A DNA stretch of 64,000 nt, taken from the NCBI GenBank assembly GCA_005223045.1, contig NJBM01000016.1, positions 1 to 64,000 on the forward strand, read 5' to 3'. The notes beneath the pieces were generated by a model. The model saw only the letters and a list, made by a program, of their open reading frames with translations. It did not search any database and had not been told where the DNA came from. Positions 8,159 through 17,144 of the stretch are shown here, piece after piece. Every line of letters starts with the position of its first letter. Positions within the stretch are counted from its first letter, which is position 1. This DNA comes from Planctomycetes bacterium B3_Pla (GTDB lineage: Bacteria; Planctomycetota; Phycisphaerae; Sedimentisphaerales; Anaerobacaceae). The position numbers and the translations under genes are program-made.

Positions 8159-10978
8159 ATGTGGAAGCAAAGACTGTGTTTGGCGGCGATGGCCACGCTC
8201 GTCCTCACTTGTGGGGCAGCCAAGGCTGATGTTGTTACAGGACTGGAGGGCTACTGGCCTCTCGACAGCGACGCTCAGGACTTCTCCGGCAACGAGCGCC
8301 ACGGCACGCTTATCGCCAATGCCCATTTTGTCAATGACGGCGTGCACGGCGGGGCTCTGGAACTCGACGGGACCGAGGACTATGTAAGCGTGGACAGATA
8401 CAAAGGTATTATGGGGCCTCCCTGGACACTGACCGCCTGGATTCAGACGACCGCCAGTGGAGACCCGGAGATTCTGAGTTGGGGAAGCGAAGGTGGCGGT
8501 CTCAAAGTTGAGTTCCGCCTGCACGACGGTCGCGTCCGGATCGAGCACGGCAACGGCAACAACCGCAGTGAGACCACAGTCAACGATGGGCAGTGGCATC
8601 ACGTAGCGGCGGTGCTTCCGGAAGGTGGTTTAATGGAAGACGTCCAGTTCTACGTGGATGGCGAACCCGGCGGCACGTTCCAGGTCGGCAACGGGACCAA
8701 CCCATTCATCACAGCCGTCGGCATTGACCTCAACATCGGCCGCAGCGGCCCCAGGGCCGACCGGTACTTCGCCGGTTTGATCGACGAGGTGCGGATGTAC
8801 AGCCGCCCCCTGATCCAGGACGAGATCCGGCAGACGATGGAAATCTCCGCCGCAGGCTCGAATCCGCTCGCGTCCAGTCCGACACCGGCCGACAGCTCGC
8901 GATTTGAGGAGTCCTGGGTGAATCTCCGGTGGAGAGCCGGCGCATTCGCCGTCTCGCACGATGTGTACGTGGGCGACGATTTTGATGCCGTCAATGGCGC
9001 CAAAGCCGGCTCGCCGGCATTCTGGGGCAACCAAGCCACGGACTTCATCGTAGCGGGCTTCCCTGGATTTCCCTTCCCCGGCGGCCTTGTTCCCGGCACA
9101 ACATACTATTGGCGAATTGATGAGGTCAACGATGCCGAACCTAACAGTCCGTGGAAGGGCGATGTCTGGAGCTTCACCATTCCTTCGATAACGGCATACG
9201 AGCCCAATCCCGCCGACGGCTCGGAATTCGCCGATCCCGGCACAACTCTCAGTTGGGAGCCCGGCATGAACGCCAAGCTGCACAGCATATACTTCGGCGA
9301 CAATCCTGACGACGTGACCAATGCCGCCGGCGCTCTGCCGCAATTGGCAGCGACCTACGATCCGGGCGCGCTCGAAGCTGGCAAGACCTACTACTGGCGG
9401 GTCGATGAATTCGACGGTGCCGTAACTCACACAGGCGATCTCTGGAGCTTCACAACGATCCCTGACATCCCGATCAGCGATCCGAACCTTCTCGCTCTGT
9501 ACAAACTGGACGAGGCCCAGGGCTTTACTGCGGTCGACTCTTCCGGTTACGCAAGTCATGGCGCTCTGATGGGCACCGCCGGTTGGACCGTTCCGGGCCT
9601 GGTCGGCGATTCCGCCCTGAACTTCGGACAGAACGGCTACGTGGCCATCCGCAACCTCACGTACGAAGGTGATGCCTATACTGAGTCGACCGTCTGCTGC
9701 TGGATGCGCACAGAGAACCAAGGCACTCAGATTCTCGCCTCGTTCGACCCTGACCATTACTGGCGTCTGGCGATAGACAGCTACGGTGCCGGCTTCGGCC
9801 TTATCGACTACGACGTCACGACAACCAGCGGGCTGACCGAGCTCGGCAGCCTCACGCGCGTCGACGACGGATTCTGGCACCATATCTGCTGCGTGTACAA
9901 CAAGGGCTTCATGGCCATCTACATCGATGGCCGCCTGGACGCCACCATGACCGGAGGCCCCACAATGGGCAGCGGCACGATCCGTTACGGCTTCCTCGGC
10001 GCCGACTCGATGGCCGACACCTACGACGGTGACAGAGACCGTCGAACCGCGCTCATGGGCGATCTCGACGACTTCCGAATCTATGACAGGGCTCTGGACC
10101 AGGAAGAAATCACACAAATCATGCGAGGCGATCCGCTGGTCGCGTGGAATCCGAGCCCGGCCAACGGGTCGAACCCGGGCCTCAATGATGCGGCCTCGCT
10201 GAGCTGGTCGGCAGGCGACAACGCCGCTCAGCACGACGTGTACTTCGGCACCGACGTCCAGGCCGTCAAAGGTGCCGATGCCTCCGACACGACCGGCATC
10301 TACAGGGGCCGTCAGAACGCGACCATATTCACCCCGGCCGAAGGCGTAGAGTGGGGCGGCGGACCGTACTACTGGCGCATCGACGAGTACGCTGCCGATG
10401 GCACGATCAGCAAGGGCGGAACCTGGGTCTTTACGGTAGCCGATTTCCTGCTGGTCGACGATGTCGAGTCGTACAACGACCTCAATCCCGATGAAACGGG
10501 CAGCAACAGGATCTTTAACACGTGGATTGACGGCTTCGGCACCACGACAAACGGGGCTCTCGTCGGCTACGACCAGGCCCCATTCACCGAACGCAGCATC
10601 ATCCACGGCGGCGCCCAGTCCATGCCGTATGTATACGACACCAACCTCAAGATTTCCGAGGCAACGATGACGCTGGTGTACCCGCGCGACTGGACCGAGC
10701 AGGGAGTTACCAAATTGTCCATCTGGTTTCGCGGCCAGGGGGCCAACTCGCCCGAGCGCATGTTCGTCGTTCTAAACATCAACGCCGTCGTCTATTATGA
10801 TGACCCCGCTGCGACGCAGGCGACTATATGGACCGAATGGGTGATCGATCTGACCGCATTTGCCGGCGTTGACCTTACCAACGTAAATACGATCACGATA
10901 GGTTTCGGCACGAAAAACGCGCCTGCCGCTGGAAGCTCAGGGACGATGTACTTCGACGACATTCGACTGATTCGTTAA
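8159..10978 (+). CDS. Secreted LamG/fibronectin-repeat protein
   Basis: Of 939 residues, the first 23 form a signal peptide (LCLAAMATLVLTCGAAKADV). A LamG/concanavalin-like domain follows at about 25-225 (LEGYWPLDSDAQDFSGNERH ... GLIDEVRMYSRPL), then two fibronectin-like repeats, a second LamG domain at about 440-655 (LLALYKLDEAQG ... GDLDDFRIYDRAL), a third repeat and the terminal DDVESYND to MYFDDIRLIR module. GAAGGAGGA lies just upstream of the ATG. It probably binds glycans outside the cell. It is 123 bp from the previous gene and may be co-transcribed with it; both share the terminal module. Codon use is more GC-rich than in the copy at 6032. Confidence 0.87.
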   Translation: MWKQRLCLAAMATLVLTCGAAKADVVTGLEGYWPLDSDAQDFSGNERHGTLIANAHFVNDGVHGGALELDGTEDYVSVDRYKGIMGPPWTLTAWIQTTASGDPEILSWGSEGGGLKVEFRLHDGRVRIEHGNGNNRSETTVNDGQWHHVAAVLPEGGLMEDVQFYVDGEPGGTFQVGNGTNPFITAVGIDLNIGRSGPRADRYFAGLIDEVRMYSRPLIQDEIRQTMEISAAGSNPLASSPTPADSSRFEESWVNLRWRAGAFAVSHDVYVGDDFDAVNGAKAGSPAFWGNQATDFIVAGFPGFPFPGGLVPGTTYYWRIDEVNDAEPNSPWKGDVWSFTIPSITAYEPNPADGSEFADPGTTLSWEPGMNAKLHSIYFGDNPDDVTNAAGALPQLAATYDPGALEAGKTYYWRVDEFDGAVTHTGDLWSFTTIPDIPISDPNLLALYKLDEAQGFTAVDSSGYASHGALMGTAGWTVPGLVGDSALNFGQNGYVAIRNLTYEGDAYTESTVCCWMRTENQGTQILASFDPDHYWRLAIDSYGAGFGLIDYDVTTTSGLTELGSLTRVDDGFWHHICCVYNKGFMAIYIDGRLDATMTGGPTMGSGTIRYGFLGADSMADTYDGDRDRRTALMGDLDDFRIYDRALDQEEITQIMRGDPLVAWNPSPANGSNPGLNDAASLSWSAGDNAAQHDVYFGTDVQAVKGADASDTTGIYRGRQNATIFTPAEGVEWGGGPYYWRIDEYAADGTISKGGTWVFTVADFLLVDDVESYNDLNPDETGSNRIFNTWIDGFGTTTNGALVGYDQAPFTERSIIHGGAQSMPYVYDTNLKISEATMTLVYPRDWTEQGVTKLSIWFRGQGANSPERMFVVLNINAVVYYDDPAATQATIWTEWVIDLTAFAGVDLTNVNTITIGFGTKNAPAAGSSGTMYFDDIRLIR

Positions 10979-10994
10979 GCTGTAAGCATTTGTT

Positions 10995-11030
10995 CGGGGC
11001 CTGTACTGACTCACTCGGTATAGGCCCCGG
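10995..11030 (+). terminator. Hairpin after the LamG gene
   Basis: The same hairpin as at 960-994 (CGGGGCCTGTAC, loop, GTATAGGCCCCG) begins 16 bp after the stop codon. The loop differs by one base. Conservation of both gene end and hairpin shows that the duplicated unit included the 3' region. Confidence 0.6.
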
Positions 11031-11084
11031 TTGTCTTGCTCTATGCCTGAATCAAGGCCGACTGGAGGCGCGATCTGTGGCATA

Positions 11085-11241
11085 AGTCATCCACCCTTCC
11101 CCGACCCGAAGTGCGATTTTCAACCCGGGAAAAACCAGCCGCATCAATGTCGCGCACTTCATTGCCGATCTTATTACGCGCGATGAGTTCTGGAATCAAT
11201 GGCAAGGAAAGATGCCGGTCGTCTACAATGAGGTGTTGTAG
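11085..11241 (+). pseudogene. C-terminal remnant of an NAD(P)-binding oxidoreductase
   Basis: A frame open from 11085 to a TAG at 11239-11241 reads IFNPGKTSRINVAHFIADLI and then EFWNQWQGKMPVVYNEVL. This resembles the C-terminus of atypical short-chain dehydrogenases that bind NAD(P)H (the xSRxxVAxFM-type helix). A stop precedes it and no start is available, so only about 50 codons of a gene survive. The family call rests on one motif and is tentative. Confidence 0.45.
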
Positions 11242-11248
11242 TAATGCT

Positions 11249-14077
11249 TTAACGAATCTTTACGGCTTGCATAACGGATTTTCCATTTTCGTAAATGGTC
11301 ATTCGCACAGAGGTGTCTGTCTCATTCCTGAATTCTAACTGGACATCATAGTTGGGCAAAAAGAATGTATTTCTTGACTTTGGGTAAAGAATTCCAGTCG
11401 GAATACCTTCACCGGAGACTTTGATGGCGTTTCCTTCCTGAATAACCCTCATCACTCTTCCGTTGGGTTGTCGATATTGCCCAACATATTGCTGAATAAC
11501 GTTGTCTGACAGGTTAACAACTTCTGAAGTCTCAACAGGCTGGTTCATCGATTGGAGGATCTGACTTCCTACATCCAGCGATTCTTTGAGTATCCTGTCG
11601 ATCAGGAAGATACCATTGTCCCCGTTGCTCATGATAACAATTCCTCTTTGAGATTGAGGTAAGAAAACAGCCATGGTCCTGACGCCTATATCTGCTCCAC
11701 CATGTTCAATGGCATACTCTCCATTGGGAAGACTTGTTACTAATCCCCAGCCCAGTCCGCGGTAATAGTTGTTTTTCACTTCCACCTGCGTATTTGTCAT
11801 TTCTTTGTATAATGCTGGTGACAGTCCCGCCCCATTCATAACATCTATCCCTAATTTGCAGTAATCCTCGATCGTTGATAGCAGATCATCAGCGGCACTA
11901 ACACCCGTTCTCTGTGACATCTGATAGCGGTTGCCACTACTGTCATGCCATCGTGCCAGACGTGTGGTGTCCAGATTCTGCTCCCAATATTGAGTGTCTA
12001 TCATTCCCAGAGGTTTCAGTATTATTCTATCCAGCAAAACTTCCAGAGGAGTGTCGAATTTGTTTTCTAAGGCCCGGGCCAGATACTCAAAACCTTCACC
12101 AGAGTATTGGTATTGTGTGCCAGGCTCAAATTCAAAAGTTAAGCGTCCTGATGGATGGTTGACCCGCGAGTTTAAAAAACCTGTCTGATGGCTTAAGACA
12201 TGTCGGGTAGTCAGTTTTTTCAGGTGTGGATCATTTTCAATGTCTGGGTCTATCCAGTATTTATATAACGGTTCATCCAAATCCCACTGGCCGGAAGATA
12301 CCAATTTCAAAACCATCATCCCCACAACAGGCTTTGTTTGGGAGGCAATATTGAAGATCGTGTTGATCGGTGCAGGATCCTCTTTTTGCAGTTCACCGAA
12401 GACTTTAGCATAGCTTATTTTCCCCTCTTGGATGATTCCAATTCCAACTGCTGGAACTTGCAATTCTTCTTGCCACTGCGGCAATGTATCCAAAAAGGAT
12501 CGATTGATTGTTGAGCACTGCTGATCGGCCAGGTTCTTTATGAAGGTATACAGCAAATGTGCTGATTTATGCAGATGTTCAAAATCGATTAGATCTATTT
12601 CATCAAGCGGCGAATGATATTCAGAAAATCCACCGGATCCCATAATGATAGAGGGGATACCATTGCGATAAAAATATTCTGAATCGGTATCGAAAATGAT
12701 CTCAACGTTGTCTTCTAAAGGAACATACTGGAGATCGTTCTTATTGAAGAGAAGGCCTGATTTTATAAACTGGTCACTGAATTGTTTCGGTCCAAATGCT
12801 GTAATCCCGGCAATGGTACGGTTTTTACTGCCGATCTGTTCTATATTGATGTTGAGTACTATGTGATCCTTTGGAATGGGAGGGTATGCAATAAAATGCC
12901 GGGAGCCGATCATGCCAACTTCTTCACCAGTATAAAATACCAGCAGGACCGGACGTCTGGGGGGATTCTGGATCAGTGTTTTTGCCGCTTCCAGAGTAAT
13001 GGCACACCCACTTGCATCATCATTAGCCCCATTATAGATACTATTGCCAATCCGTCCCAGATGATCAAGGTGTGCTCCAACGGTAACCACTTCATGTTTA
13101 AGGCTAGGATCCGTTCCAGGGACCAAAGCCCCTACGTTATAACAGTTGATCTTTCTTTCTCGACAGTCAATGGTTACGCTGATTTGAATATCCTTGAGCG
13201 TAAACGACCGATAGGATCCCTTTTGTTCCCAGGGATGGAATGGTTGACCTGTCAGCAAACTTTGAGCGATTTGGGGGTGTATTAGTATTGAAGGAAATGA
13301 ACGTTCCGGGGTAGTGTTATTGGTGGTATCCGATTTGACGTAGTTCAAATAATTGAAACGATATTTTCGAATGACGCTGGTTTCCCAGTTTTCTGCTGAA
13401 TTCTCGTTGTGAATGATTGTGGCACCAGCAATCTGGTGTTTACTTAGGGCCTTGAATTTTAGCGAATCATAAGCATTCGTATATTGACGGCGAAGCTTGT
13501 TGGGGAATGTTGGATGCTTACGGCTTTTTGGCGGTATTCCATCCAAAAGTATAACCCACTTGCCCTTAACATCCTGATCAGCATAGTCATCCCACTCCAA
13601 ATCCGGTTCATGAATGCCATAACCTACAAAGACTGGCGAAGCAAAGGGTAGGCTCTGATATTTTTTGCCAGGATTTATTACGGCAAACGTTTCCGGGGAA
13701 TGAGAATAGATCGTATCTTTGCCGGCCTTTCGGAGTATTATCGATGTGGTTGAATCATAGTGCTTGCGGACAAAAGGAACCGGCTGAAACCAGGTTGCAT
13801 TGCCCTGGTTGTCTTTAAATGGTTTTTTAAGATCTAGCTTTTGAAGAACATTAGCAACATAATCTGCTGCCTTTTTAAATCCAGTTGTGCCTGTAAACCT
13901 TCCCTCTGTGTCACCAGAAGCGATTGCCGCCATGTGATGCTTCAAGTTATCAATCGTGATCGATGTTGTTTCGTCTGCATATACACACATGTGGCATATA
14001 TGCAATAAAACCAAAACAACTATGTACCAACTATGAATACATAAAGCACTTCTCGATAAATGCGAAATAAAGGCCAC
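11249..14077 (-). CDS. Peptidase M28 fused to a beta-lactamase-family serine hydrolase
   Basis: Translation probably starts at GTG 14077 after GAGGG. A signal or anchor segment (YIVVLVLLHICHMCVYA) precedes an M28 aminopeptidase domain whose zinc ligands are visible: AHLDHLG, GANDDASG, TGEEVG, NIEQIG and SEYHSPLDEID; an insertion typical of a PA domain lies between about residues 130 and 270. From about residue 545 comes a class C beta-lactamase/esterase domain with SQTK (catalytic Ser-x-x-Lys), YQYSGEGF (Tyr motif) and EHGGADIG in place of the KTG box. This pairing suggests an exported enzyme that trims peptides or peptidoglycan stems. It is the last gene of the sigma/anti-sigma operon, 42 bp after it. 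Confidence 0.88.
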   Translation of the reverse strand: MAFISHLSRSALCIHSWYIVVLVLLHICHMCVYADETTSITIDNLKHHMAAIASGDTEGRFTGTTGFKKAADYVANVLQKLDLKKPFKDNQGNATWFQPVPFVRKHYDSTTSIILRKAGKDTIYSHSPETFAVINPGKKYQSLPFASPVFVGYGIHEPDLEWDDYADQDVKGKWVILLDGIPPKSRKHPTFPNKLRRQYTNAYDSLKFKALSKHQIAGATIIHNENSAENWETSVIRKYRFNYLNYVKSDTTNNTTPERSFPSILIHPQIAQSLLTGQPFHPWEQKGSYRSFTLKDIQISVTIDCRERKINCYNVGALVPGTDPSLKHEVVTVGAHLDHLGRIGNSIYNGANDDASGCAITLEAAKTLIQNPPRRPVLLVFYTGEEVGMIGSRHFIAYPPIPKDHIVLNINIEQIGSKNRTIAGITAFGPKQFSDQFIKSGLLFNKNDLQYVPLEDNVEIIFDTDSEYFYRNGIPSIIMGSGGFSEYHSPLDEIDLIDFEHLHKSAHLLYTFIKNLADQQCSTINRSFLDTLPQWQEELQVPAVGIGIIQEGKISYAKVFGELQKEDPAPINTIFNIASQTKPVVGMMVLKLVSSGQWDLDEPLYKYWIDPDIENDPHLKKLTTRHVLSHQTGFLNSRVNHPSGRLTFEFEPGTQYQYSGEGFEYLARALENKFDTPLEVLLDRIILKPLGMIDTQYWEQNLDTTRLARWHDSSGNRYQMSQRTGVSAADDLLSTIEDYCKLGIDVMNGAGLSPALYKEMTNTQVEVKNNYYRGLGWGLVTSLPNGEYAIEHGGADIGVRTMAVFLPQSQRGIVIMSNGDNGIFLIDRILKESLDVGSQILQSMNQPVETSEVVNLSDNVIQQYVGQYRQPNGRVMRVIQEGNAIKVSGEGIPTGILYPKSRNTFFLPNYDVQLEFRNETDTSVRMTIYENGKSVMQAVKIR

Positions 14078-14119
14078 AATACCCTCGTATACATTAATGG
14101 TAATTTTTCATTTAAATGA

Positions 14120-14860
14120 TTATTGATCTGCGTGCGTTAACGTATATAGGTCCGCCACAGCGCCGCTGTGATGTGGGCTGATTGTCACAATTCTGTAATT
14201 GCCGAGCGTATTTTCGATCCACTTCGTATCCGGTACATCCACAGTGAATTTAAATTCTTGCTTCTGGTTCATATCAACAATGTAAGTAAAAACAGGCTGG
14301 CTACAACATGCGTAATAAAGCTTTACACACCGACACACAATACCATTAACTTTGACCTGGCTAATGCCGCCCATTTCAATCATGTGGTTGTGTTTTTTAC
14401 TGCAGGCCTGAATGTCACCAATGTCAACCATAAAACCGTTGTTGTGGAGATATTCCTGAACATCCTGACGCGGGCCCATCACTTCTATTTCAGTTTTGAT
14501 ATCCTCAATATCTTTGTCAAACTGAACACTAACATTTATAGGCTTTGCCACACTTTGTTCGATAAGAACTACGCTTAGAAGAGACAACAGCAGAATAACT
14601 GCGGCCGCACTTAATATGAATCGTCTTTTAACTTTTACAGCCTCTGGCTGCCGGGCTATGTTATCTTCAATATTGTCCCACAGATGTTCCGGGCAATATT
14701 GGTCAGAGCTTATTTTTTCGGCGATGATTTTATAGAACCTTCTTTCGTTCTCAACATTTTTCTTCTGAGCATCGGTAAGAGTCTTCTCATATTCATGACG
14801 CTGCTCTTTGTTCAATTGGTCATCCATATAGAGCTGCCAGATGTTATCTTCATTTTTCAT
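14120..14860 (-). CDS. Membrane anti-sigma factor
   Basis: The N-terminal 85 residues are a cytoplasmic helical domain (IWQLYMDDQLNKEQRHEYEK ...), one transmembrane segment follows (FILSAAAVILLLSLLSVVLI, about 92-111), and an outer domain of about 130 residues carries five Cys in a CRCVKLYYACC-type cluster. The N-terminus lacks the usual HxxxCxxC zinc motif. The gene overlaps the upstream sigma factor by 11 bp, the standard arrangement for an ECF sigma factor and its anti-sigma. By inference it holds the sigma factor at the membrane until a periplasmic signal is sensed. Confidence 0.75.
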   Translation of the reverse strand: MKNEDNIWQLYMDDQLNKEQRHEYEKTLTDAQKKNVENERRFYKIIAEKISSDQYCPEHLWDNIEDNIARQPEAVKVKRRFILSAAAVILLLSLLSVVLIEQSVAKPINVSVQFDKDIEDIKTEIEVMGPRQDVQEYLHNNGFMVDIGDIQACSKKHNHMIEMGGISQVKVNGIVCRCVKLYYACCSQPVFTYIVDMNQKQEFKFTVDVPDTKWIENTLGNYRIVTISPHHSGAVADLYTLTHADQ

Positions 14861-15416
14861 CTTTGGCTCCTTCTTTCATATATGGTTTCAAAAAGCCTTG
14901 CTGCCGGGCATAGTGTTTGAGTGACTGCCTTAGTTTGCTTCTACCTCTAGCCAGGTGTGTTCCTATCGAAGCGGTCGGGATCTCAACAATCTCTCCAATT
15001 TCCTTATATGAATAATTGTGCATCGTAAACAACATAAAGCACATTCGTTCAACGGTTTTTAACTTTTCAAAGGCTTTAAATATCTCATCGCCGCACAGAG
15101 CAAGAAACTTGTCCGGATCATCCGTCACAAAACCCGCATTCTGGTCAACGGTTTGATCGAATTCGATCTGCTCAAGACTCACGGCTTGTCTTCTATTCTC
15201 CCGATTAGCGACAAAACACTTGTTAACAATGATCTTATATACCCAGGCTCGAAAATTCGTTCCGACCTTAAACGTGCCTTTATTTTCGAATGCCGTCAGA
15301 ACCGTCGAGGCAAAAACATCCTCAGCATCTTCGGGTTTGTACAAATTACGCCGGACAAAACCGAAAAACTCATCGCGGTATTGGTCTAAATGTTCTATAA
15401 ATTCAATACTATCCAT
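14850..15416 (-). CDS. ECF-type RNA polymerase sigma factor
   Basis: This 188-residue protein has sigma region 2 (FFGFVRRNLYKPEDAEDVFASTV ... FRAWVYKIIVNKC) and region 4 with its helix-turn-helix (FMLFTMHNYSYKEIGEIVEI, then GTHLARGRSKLRQSL), with no region 3, as expected for sigma-70 family ECF factors. It heads an operon with the anti-sigma factor and the M28/beta-lactamase fusion, which is probably one of its targets. The upstream 60 bp are AT-rich with an ATAATACTA-like segment, but I cannot define its promoter. Confidence 0.9.
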   Translation of the reverse strand: MDSIEFIEHLDQYRDEFFGFVRRNLYKPEDAEDVFASTVLTAFENKGTFKVGTNFRAWVYKIIVNKCFVANRENRRQAVSLEQIEFDQTVDQNAGFVTDDPDKFLALCGDEIFKAFEKLKTVERMCFMLFTMHNYSYKEIGEIVEIPTASIGTHLARGRSKLRQSLKHYARQQGFLKPYMKEGAKDEK

Positions 15417-15590
15417 TTACGTCTCTGAACAAGCCTGTTAGTACTATAGTCATCACAGGGATAAAATATTTCAAAAAAATATAATACTACGTTCGCAGAG
15501 AGGTTAAGGCCAGTTCCTCGCTCATCTCACCCGCCACGCCCGTTCTGGCGCGCAGAATCGAACGTTATGAGCACTACCATCGAAAAACAC

Positions 15591-15620
15591 AGGGAGGGAT
15601 GAATTTCTTCATCCCTCCCT
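15591..15620 (-). terminator. Rho-independent terminator for the 15659 gene
   Basis: A perfect 13-bp stem (AGGGAGGGATGAA with TTCATCCCTCCCT) and a 4-nt loop lie 39 bp past the stop of the minus-strand gene. On the minus strand the stem is followed by GTGTTTTTCG, a modest T-run. Confidence 0.75.
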
Positions 15621-15658
15621 ATTTACTTCATTTGTTCTTTCTTGCGAAAGAGTGTGCG

Positions 15659-16219
15659 CTAAACGTTGGGTTTTACTGTAACATAAAGTGTACCAACCTG
15701 CACCTCCATGCCCGGTGAATGCTTCTGGAGCCTGGCCTTCCAGGCCTTGACGCAGACTGATACTGTGTGCCAGTCACCATCACCGGCAACGACGTCGGCA
15801 CCATCGAAGTAAGTATCCCATCCGTCGATGATGTCCTCTCCGGCAGCGTTCTTTTCCTTCTTCAGGCCGATTTTGGCCTCGAAGTTGGCTCTGATCTTGA
15901 CATCTTCACAGTCCAAGTAGCAGGGCCAATCGCCGCTGCCTTTACCAATGTCGCCGCAGTCAACCTGCTGCAGCTTGATCTTTCGCTTGTGGCACTCGAA
16001 GACCTGCACAAAGTAGCCAACGTGCATGTACACAGGAATGGCGCACAGATCAAGCGCCTTGTACTCGAAGGGCCAGCCAATGTCCATCTCCTTGATGAAG
16101 TTGACCTTTATGCTCGACTGCTTATCGAAAGTACCAGTGTGAGGGTCAGGGCCTAATGCCTGCGTCGAAGTCGCCAGTAAAGCTACAACTGCAATCGCAA
16201 TCAAAGTTCTTTTTATCAT
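15659..16219 (-). CDS. Small secreted protein of unknown function
   Basis: The ATG at 16219 is preferred because GAGAGGG sits at the right distance; an ATG at 16225 is too close to it. A signal peptide (IKRTLIAIAVVALLATSTQA) precedes about 166 mature residues with seven Cys, several in spaced pairs (LDLCAIP, VFECHKR, VDCGD, WPCYLDCED), suggesting disulfide bonds outside the cell. No family is recognised. The gene ends at a strong terminator. Two duplicated promoters (16961-17010 and 17073-17122) point towards it from 740-860 bp away, so it may have a long leader. Confidence 0.75.
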   Translation of the reverse strand: MIKRTLIAIAVVALLATSTQALGPDPHTGTFDKQSSIKVNFIKEMDIGWPFEYKALDLCAIPVYMHVGYFVQVFECHKRKIKLQQVDCGDIGKGSGDWPCYLDCEDVKIRANFEAKIGLKKEKNAAGEDIIDGWDTYFDGADVVAGDGDWHTVSVCVKAWKARLQKHSPGMEVQVGTLYVTVKPNV

Positions 16220-16960
16220 TTTCATTTCCCTCTCAATATGTGCCCGCAGAACCCGCGATCGGTCTGCGGAACTAATCAAGGTTGTCCATGCCCAGGCCTA
16301 ATAGAAACCTGAGCCACAATTGACGAGCAGAAGACTTGTTTCACCGGCTCAGGCAGATGTACCCGCTTTACTGCCGAGCCGGGGCCTTATGAGGTTCACG
16401 ATTTCAAATCGTCGATTGGCGGTCGTCAATCTCAAATCGTTTTGCCGCCTCAAAACAGGCCGGCTTATTTCGGCGCCTCGCAAGCATCCTCTTGCTTACG
16501 ACGTGCCGGTTTTCACCATCTCACACACCTCCTTTCTCCCGCTTGCTCGTTAAAGTAAGGCGGGCCTACAGTTTGGATAACAAACGTATATCCACAATCC
16601 TGGGCGTATGTAATGACTGATAATAGCAGAACCGGCTCCTTCTCTTTCTTGGATCAACTACTGCCTTTCTCAAACCAGGGCGGCGTCACTGTGCGCGCAC
16701 ATTCTTCCATAAGCTCTCCGAACACGATCCGCACATTGTCGAATCAACGATCCTTATCAGACGCTGTCGTCGGCTTCGATACTGCCGCCGACCTTGCCAT
16801 CGTGGCAAAGCAGGGATGCGAGTGACAAGCGAACACAATGCTCGGCATATAGGACCGGGCAGTTGACTTCTCACATTACCGGTGTCACTGCAACGAGTGA
16901 CGGCAATGTGGTCAGCGCCGTGCCGCTTTGACTGGCACCGCTCCTCCGTGAATACAACAC
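16220..16960 (-). other. Long structured leader or non-coding transcript region
   Basis: No protein gene is supported here. Read on the minus strand it lies between two tandem promoters and the secreted-protein gene. It holds a strong hairpin at 16344-16382 (12-13 bp stem, one bulge), a near-perfect ribosome binding site (AAAGGAGGTG, about 16526-16535) followed by an eight-codon frame MVKTGTS-stop at 16519-16496, and a GCAAG/CTTGC stem after it. This could be a riboregulated 5' leader with a leader peptide, or a separate small RNA. I could not match it to a known riboswitch. Confidence 0.35.
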
Positions 16961-17010
16961 ATTATATCTTAGTGACAAGTAAGATGTCTATTGTGGTGAC
17001 TACTAAATTT
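16961..17010 (-). promoter_or_regulatory. Promoter with regulator box, tandem copy 1
   Basis: On the minus strand, TAGACA (16990-16985) and a perfect TATAAT (16966-16961) are 18 bp apart. Directly upstream of the -35 is a variant box, TTGTGG-TGAC-TACTAA-ATTT as read on the + strand. The placement, abutting the -35, is that of a class II activator site. Confidence 0.65.
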
Positions 17011-17072
17011 TTGCAAATTGTCAGCAGCCAATTATCTAATCTATACAGGTCGCTCTTCCGTGAGCATGAAAC

Positions 17073-17122
17073 ATTATATCTTAGTGATAAGCAAGGTGTC
17101 TATTGTGGCGATTACGTATTTT
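17073..17122 (-). promoter_or_regulatory. Promoter with regulator box, tandem copy 2
   Basis: This is a diverged direct repeat of copy 1 at an offset of 112 bp, about 70 bp long. TAGACA (17102-17097), an 18-bp spacer and TATAAT (17078-17073) are kept exactly. The box is the full TTGTGG-CGAT-TACGTA-TTTT form and abuts the -35. Confidence 0.65.
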
Positions 17123-17144
17123 CACACACGCCGGGCGTTTTGGA

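Noticed and set aside
8630..10606. A 658-codon frame on the minus strand
   Set aside because: It lies wholly antisense to the LamG gene, whose domains and ribosome binding site are clear. Long antisense frames are common in GC-rich genes.
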